DNA from: Collimonas humicola | GTDB taxonomy: Bacteria; Pseudomonadota; Gammaproteobacteria; Burkholderiales; Burkholderiaceae_D | DNA: 64,000 nt | NCBI RefSeq assembly: GCF_018304945.1 | Contig: NZ_JAGQEE010000001.1 | Coordinates: 1,054,001 to 1,118,000 of the forward strand | Reading direction: 5' to 3' | The notes under the pieces: model-generated | What the model saw: the letters and a program-made list of their open reading frames with translations, nothing else | Database searches by the model: none | Told to the model about the DNA's origin: nothing | Shown: in pieces, positions 61,551-64,000 of the stretch | Layout of the letters: every line of letters starts with the position of its first letter | Numbering within the stretch: position 1 is the first letter of the stretch | Made by a program: the position numbers and the translations under genes

Positions 61551-63737
61551 TTAATATTTCCAGTTGAGCGCAAGGCTGCCGTTGATCGGCGCACCGTAAT
61601 AAGCCTGCGAGGCATACAGGCTCGCAATGTATTTCTTGTTGGTGACGTTGTTGAGGTTGGCCGTGACGCTCAGCTGCCTGTTGATGTCGTAGCGCGCCAT
61701 CAGGTTGAGCAAGGCATAGCCTTGCTGCACCGTGGTGACGTCGGGCGTCTGCAAACGGCTGGTCTTGCCTTGCCAGTTGAGACTGGCGCCGACACGCAGC
61801 TTTTCAAATTGCGGGACCTGGTAAGTCGCGGCCAGGCGCAGCAATTTTTTCGGCACATAGTTCTTGGCCGAATTGCCGTCCGCATCCTTGATCGTCATCA
61901 TCGTGTAGCCGACGCTGCCCTGCAAGCCCTTCGCCAGTTCGCCGGAGAGGTCCAGCTCCAGCCCTTCCGAATGCGCCTGTATGCCGCGGTAATAAGCCTT
62001 CGTTCCGATATAACCCGCCTGCTCCGCCGCATTGTTTTGCTCGACCCGGAACAGGGCTGCCGAAGCGTTCAGTTTCCTGTTGAAGAATTCGCTCTTCAAA
62101 CCCAGTTCATAGCTCTTGCCCGTCAGCGGCTTCAGGGTGGCGCCGCTGCTGTCGGTCTGGTACTGCGGGCTGAAAATCTCGGTGTAGCTGGCATACGCCG
62201 ACACGTTCCTGTTGAGGTCGTAGACCAGGCCCGCGTACGGCGTGGCCTTGCTGGCGCTGGTCTGGCGGCTGACGCCGTAAGCCAGGCCGGTGGTATCGGA
62301 GCTGGTGTGGTTGGCGCCCAGCAGCAGCTTGAGATCGTCGGCCAGGTTCAGGCGCGTCGCGCCGTACACGGTCTTGCGCTTGTCGGTGTAGCTGCTGCCG
62401 TCAATCGAAGCATCGAAAGCCGGCTCCGGATAGCTGCCATCAAACGCTCCGCCGGCGCTCAGCGGCGTGCCGATCCCCTGGCCGTAATGCGATATGTCAT
62501 TGAGCGTCGCGCGCGACCAGCTGGCGCCGACGGTCAGGTCATGCTGGCGGCCGCCCAGCATGACCTTGCCGCTGAGGTAGCTGTCGATCACGGTCTGCCG
62601 GTTGTCTGAGTTGTACCGCGACGGATAGCTGAACAGGCCGGCGCCGCTGCTGCGGTCGGGCGTGCCGTAGACGTAGAACAGTTTGCCGTCGGTAGTCAGC
62701 TTGTTGCGGCTGAGCGTGGTCTTCCATTGCCAGTCATTGCCGAAATGATGATTCAATTCGGCGAAAGCGCGCTGCTCTTCCGAGTTCCAGTACGACCAGT
62801 TTGCCGCCGTGCTGGCGCCCGTGCCGTAGCTGGTCGGCGAGCCGTCGGTGTAATACAGCGGCAAGGCTCCCCATAGCGCGCCCTTGCCGTCATTCTTTTG
62901 ATAGCTGTAGCCCAGGGTCAGCAAGGTATCGCTGCTCAGGTTCGCTTCGATCACGCCGTAGAACACATTCTTGCCGGGCCGGTAGCGCTCCAGGTAGGAA
63001 TTGCCGTCCTCGTGCGCCGCCACCACCCGCGCCGCCACGGTGCCGGCGCTGTTGAGCGCGCCGGAGACATCGGCGTCGATGCGGCGCGTGTTCCAGGAGC
63101 CGTAGCTGATGCCGGTGGAGGCATGGAAATCGTAGGTTGGACGCTTGCGCACGAAATTGACGGTGGCCGACGGATTGCCGGTAGATGACGTCAGGCCGTT
63201 GGCGCCGCGCACCACTTCCACGCGGTCGTAGATGGCGGTATCCAGATCGCCGTTCTGCAGGCCGAAAGTGAGCGGGATGCCGACGCCGTCGAACTGGAAA
63301 TTGGTGATATCAAAGCCGCGCGCGGTGAAATAAGTGCGGTTGGTTTCGACCTTCTCGACGGTGACGCCAGTGGCGCCGGCCAGCACCTGGTCGACGCTGT
63401 CGAGCTTGAAATCATCCATCCTGGCGCGCGTGACCACCGACACCGACTGCGGGGTTTCGCGCAGCGACATGTCCATCTTGGTCGCGGAACTGCTCTTACG
63501 CACGGTATAGCTGCCGCTTTTCTCGCTCGGTCTTTGCTGGTCGCTGCCGGCGGTCACCACGACTTCCGGCAACGCCGCGTCATTGGCGGCCGCAGCAAGC
63601 TGCTGCGCCTGCGCCAGCCGCGGCGCTGTCGCCGACAGCGTCAGAGCGACCGCCAGGCTCATGGCGTTCAAAGCCGGCCGGTTGAGCGGAGTGCGTGAAA
63701 AGACGGACGCGGGCGCGCGCATCATGTTGGTTGTCAA
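61551..63737 (-). CDS. TonB-dependent siderophore receptor
   Basis: 728 residues; a TTG at 63737 has GGGGAA upstream and may be the start, otherwise ATG at 63725. Signal peptide (LNAMSLAVALTLSATAPRLA), a TonB-box region, plug (MSLRETPQSVSVVTRARMDD, ARGFDITNFQFDGV), and a long barrel ending in LNWKY. FhuE/FoxA/FpvA-like family for ferric hydroxamate or mixed siderophores; exact ligand not determinable. Expressed from the Fur-boxed promoter at 63920-63948. Confidence 0.92.
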   Translation of the reverse strand: MTTNMMRAPASVFSRTPLNRPALNAMSLAVALTLSATAPRLAQAQQLAAAANDAALPEVVVTAGSDQQRPSEKSGSYTVRKSSSATKMDMSLRETPQSVSVVTRARMDDFKLDSVDQVLAGATGVTVEKVETNRTYFTARGFDITNFQFDGVGIPLTFGLQNGDLDTAIYDRVEVVRGANGLTSSTGNPSATVNFVRKRPTYDFHASTGISYGSWNTRRIDADVSGALNSAGTVAARVVAAHEDGNSYLERYRPGKNVFYGVIEANLSSDTLLTLGYSYQKNDGKGALWGALPLYYTDGSPTSYGTGASTAANWSYWNSEEQRAFAELNHHFGNDWQWKTTLSRNKLTTDGKLFYVYGTPDRSSGAGLFSYPSRYNSDNRQTVIDSYLSGKVMLGGRQHDLTVGASWSRATLNDISHYGQGIGTPLSAGGAFDGSYPEPAFDASIDGSSYTDKRKTVYGATRLNLADDLKLLLGANHTSSDTTGLAYGVSRQTSASKATPYAGLVYDLNRNVSAYASYTEIFSPQYQTDSSGATLKPLTGKSYELGLKSEFFNRKLNASAALFRVEQNNAAEQAGYIGTKAYYRGIQAHSEGLELDLSGELAKGLQGSVGYTMMTIKDADGNSAKNYVPKKLLRLAATYQVPQFEKLRVGASLNWQGKTSRLQTPDVTTVQQGYALLNLMARYDINRQLSVTANLNNVTNKKYIASLYASQAYYGAPINGSLALNWKY

Positions 63738-63919
63738 GCTGTATTCCCCGAGACTATTTATGGTGAAGAACTATTTATGTTTTCTGGCAAGCAGTGTTAT
63801 CAAAAGCCATCTGCACGCACCCGCGAGGCGCCGCAGCAGCTGCCGGTCAGCCGCAGGCATGACGCCACCCGGAGCAAAGGAAATATTCGGCGGACAGTGG
63901 AGGCTTTCAGAAAAATAGA

Positions 63920-63948
63920 ATAGTAATGCGAATGATTATTATTATCAA
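63920..63948 (-). promoter_or_regulatory. Fur box overlapping the receptor promoter
   Basis: Minus-strand TTGATA (63943-63948) and TACTAT (63920-63925) with a 17-bp spacer. The 19-bp block GCGAATGATTATTATTATC (63928-63946) matches 15 of 19 positions of the Fur consensus and lies between them. Transcription would start near 63912, about 175 bp before the receptor gene, and be repressed by Fe-Fur. A divergent gene beyond the window could share the site. Confidence 0.7.
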
Positions 63949-64000
63949 TAAATTTTTAACGAAGATAGTCGTGAAAATATAACCAGGGCTCGGCAAAAAA

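Noticed and set aside
63583-63918. Plus-strand gene upstream of the receptor
   Set aside because: It overlaps the receptor start on the opposite strand and the promoter region; composition is that of a shadow.

Overview
The window looks like a chromosomal segment from a betaproteobacterium of the Oxalobacteraceae, most like Collimonas or a close relative. That placement is inferred from protein character and gene order (cysS / HhH-GPD glycosylase / accA / tilS / lysC / tRNA-Ser, then ppiA-ppiB-lpxH on the other strand), from a one-domain chitin-type LPMO and from a full wsp operon; no database search was possible.

Layout. 1-8.5 kb is an accessory region, visibly AT-richer between about 2.4 and 7.7 kb. 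It holds small single genes all on the minus strand (an MmyB-type regulator with an AhpD-like protein, a lipoprotein, a VOC protein, an OmpA-like protein, several orphan secreted proteins, a GNAT enzyme) together with genomic debris: a tRNA 3' end, an IS5-type transposase tail, and two related C-terminal gene fragments that form a direct repeat about 7.3 kb apart. One of those fragments is fused to the front of a phage DUF1364 gene. 8.5-13.4 kb is a ytfQRT-yjfF type galactofuranose ABC importer. 13.7-17.7 kb is mprF with an acvB/virJ-type lysyl-phosphatidylglycerol hydrolase. 17.9-31.6 kb is core housekeeping: tRNA-Ser, lysC, tilS, accA, a DNA glycosylase, cysS, two cyclophilins, lpxH, yceH, cysE, rlmB, rnr and tRNA-Leu.

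31.9-40.6 kb carries an AA10 lytic polysaccharide monooxygenase, a MASE1-PAS membrane sensor coupled to an alpha/beta hydrolase, a patatin-POTRA-barrel protein, a metallophosphoesterase, arfB, a GST and a YceI protein. 40.8-47.2 kb is a sugar-acid locus: a GntR regulator with two tandem winged helices, then a PtxS-like LacI regulator and kguE-kguK-kguT-kguD for 2-ketogluconate. Two palindromic operators bracket an intrinsic terminator between ptxS and kguE. 47.3-50.8 kb holds cbpA/cbpM, an FMN reductase, an OsmC protein and a methyltransferase. 51.2 kb has a 165-bp palindromic MITE-like element. 51.5-60.3 kb is a complete wspABCDEF-wspR surface-sensing c-di-GMP system. 60.3-64 kb is a TonB-dependent siderophore receptor with a PepSY membrane protein, behind a Fur-box/promoter overlap.

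Together the genes fit a soil or rhizosphere bacterium that feeds on fungal or plant polymers and sugar acids (LPMO, Galf uptake, 2-ketogluconate), remodels its membrane charge, senses surfaces and scavenges iron. I did not find an unmistakably new multi-gene system. The least explained items are the phage-repressor chimera with its remote repeat, the 165-bp palindromic element, the tandem-winged-helix GntR protein, and the MASE1-PAS/cysteine-hydrolase pair.
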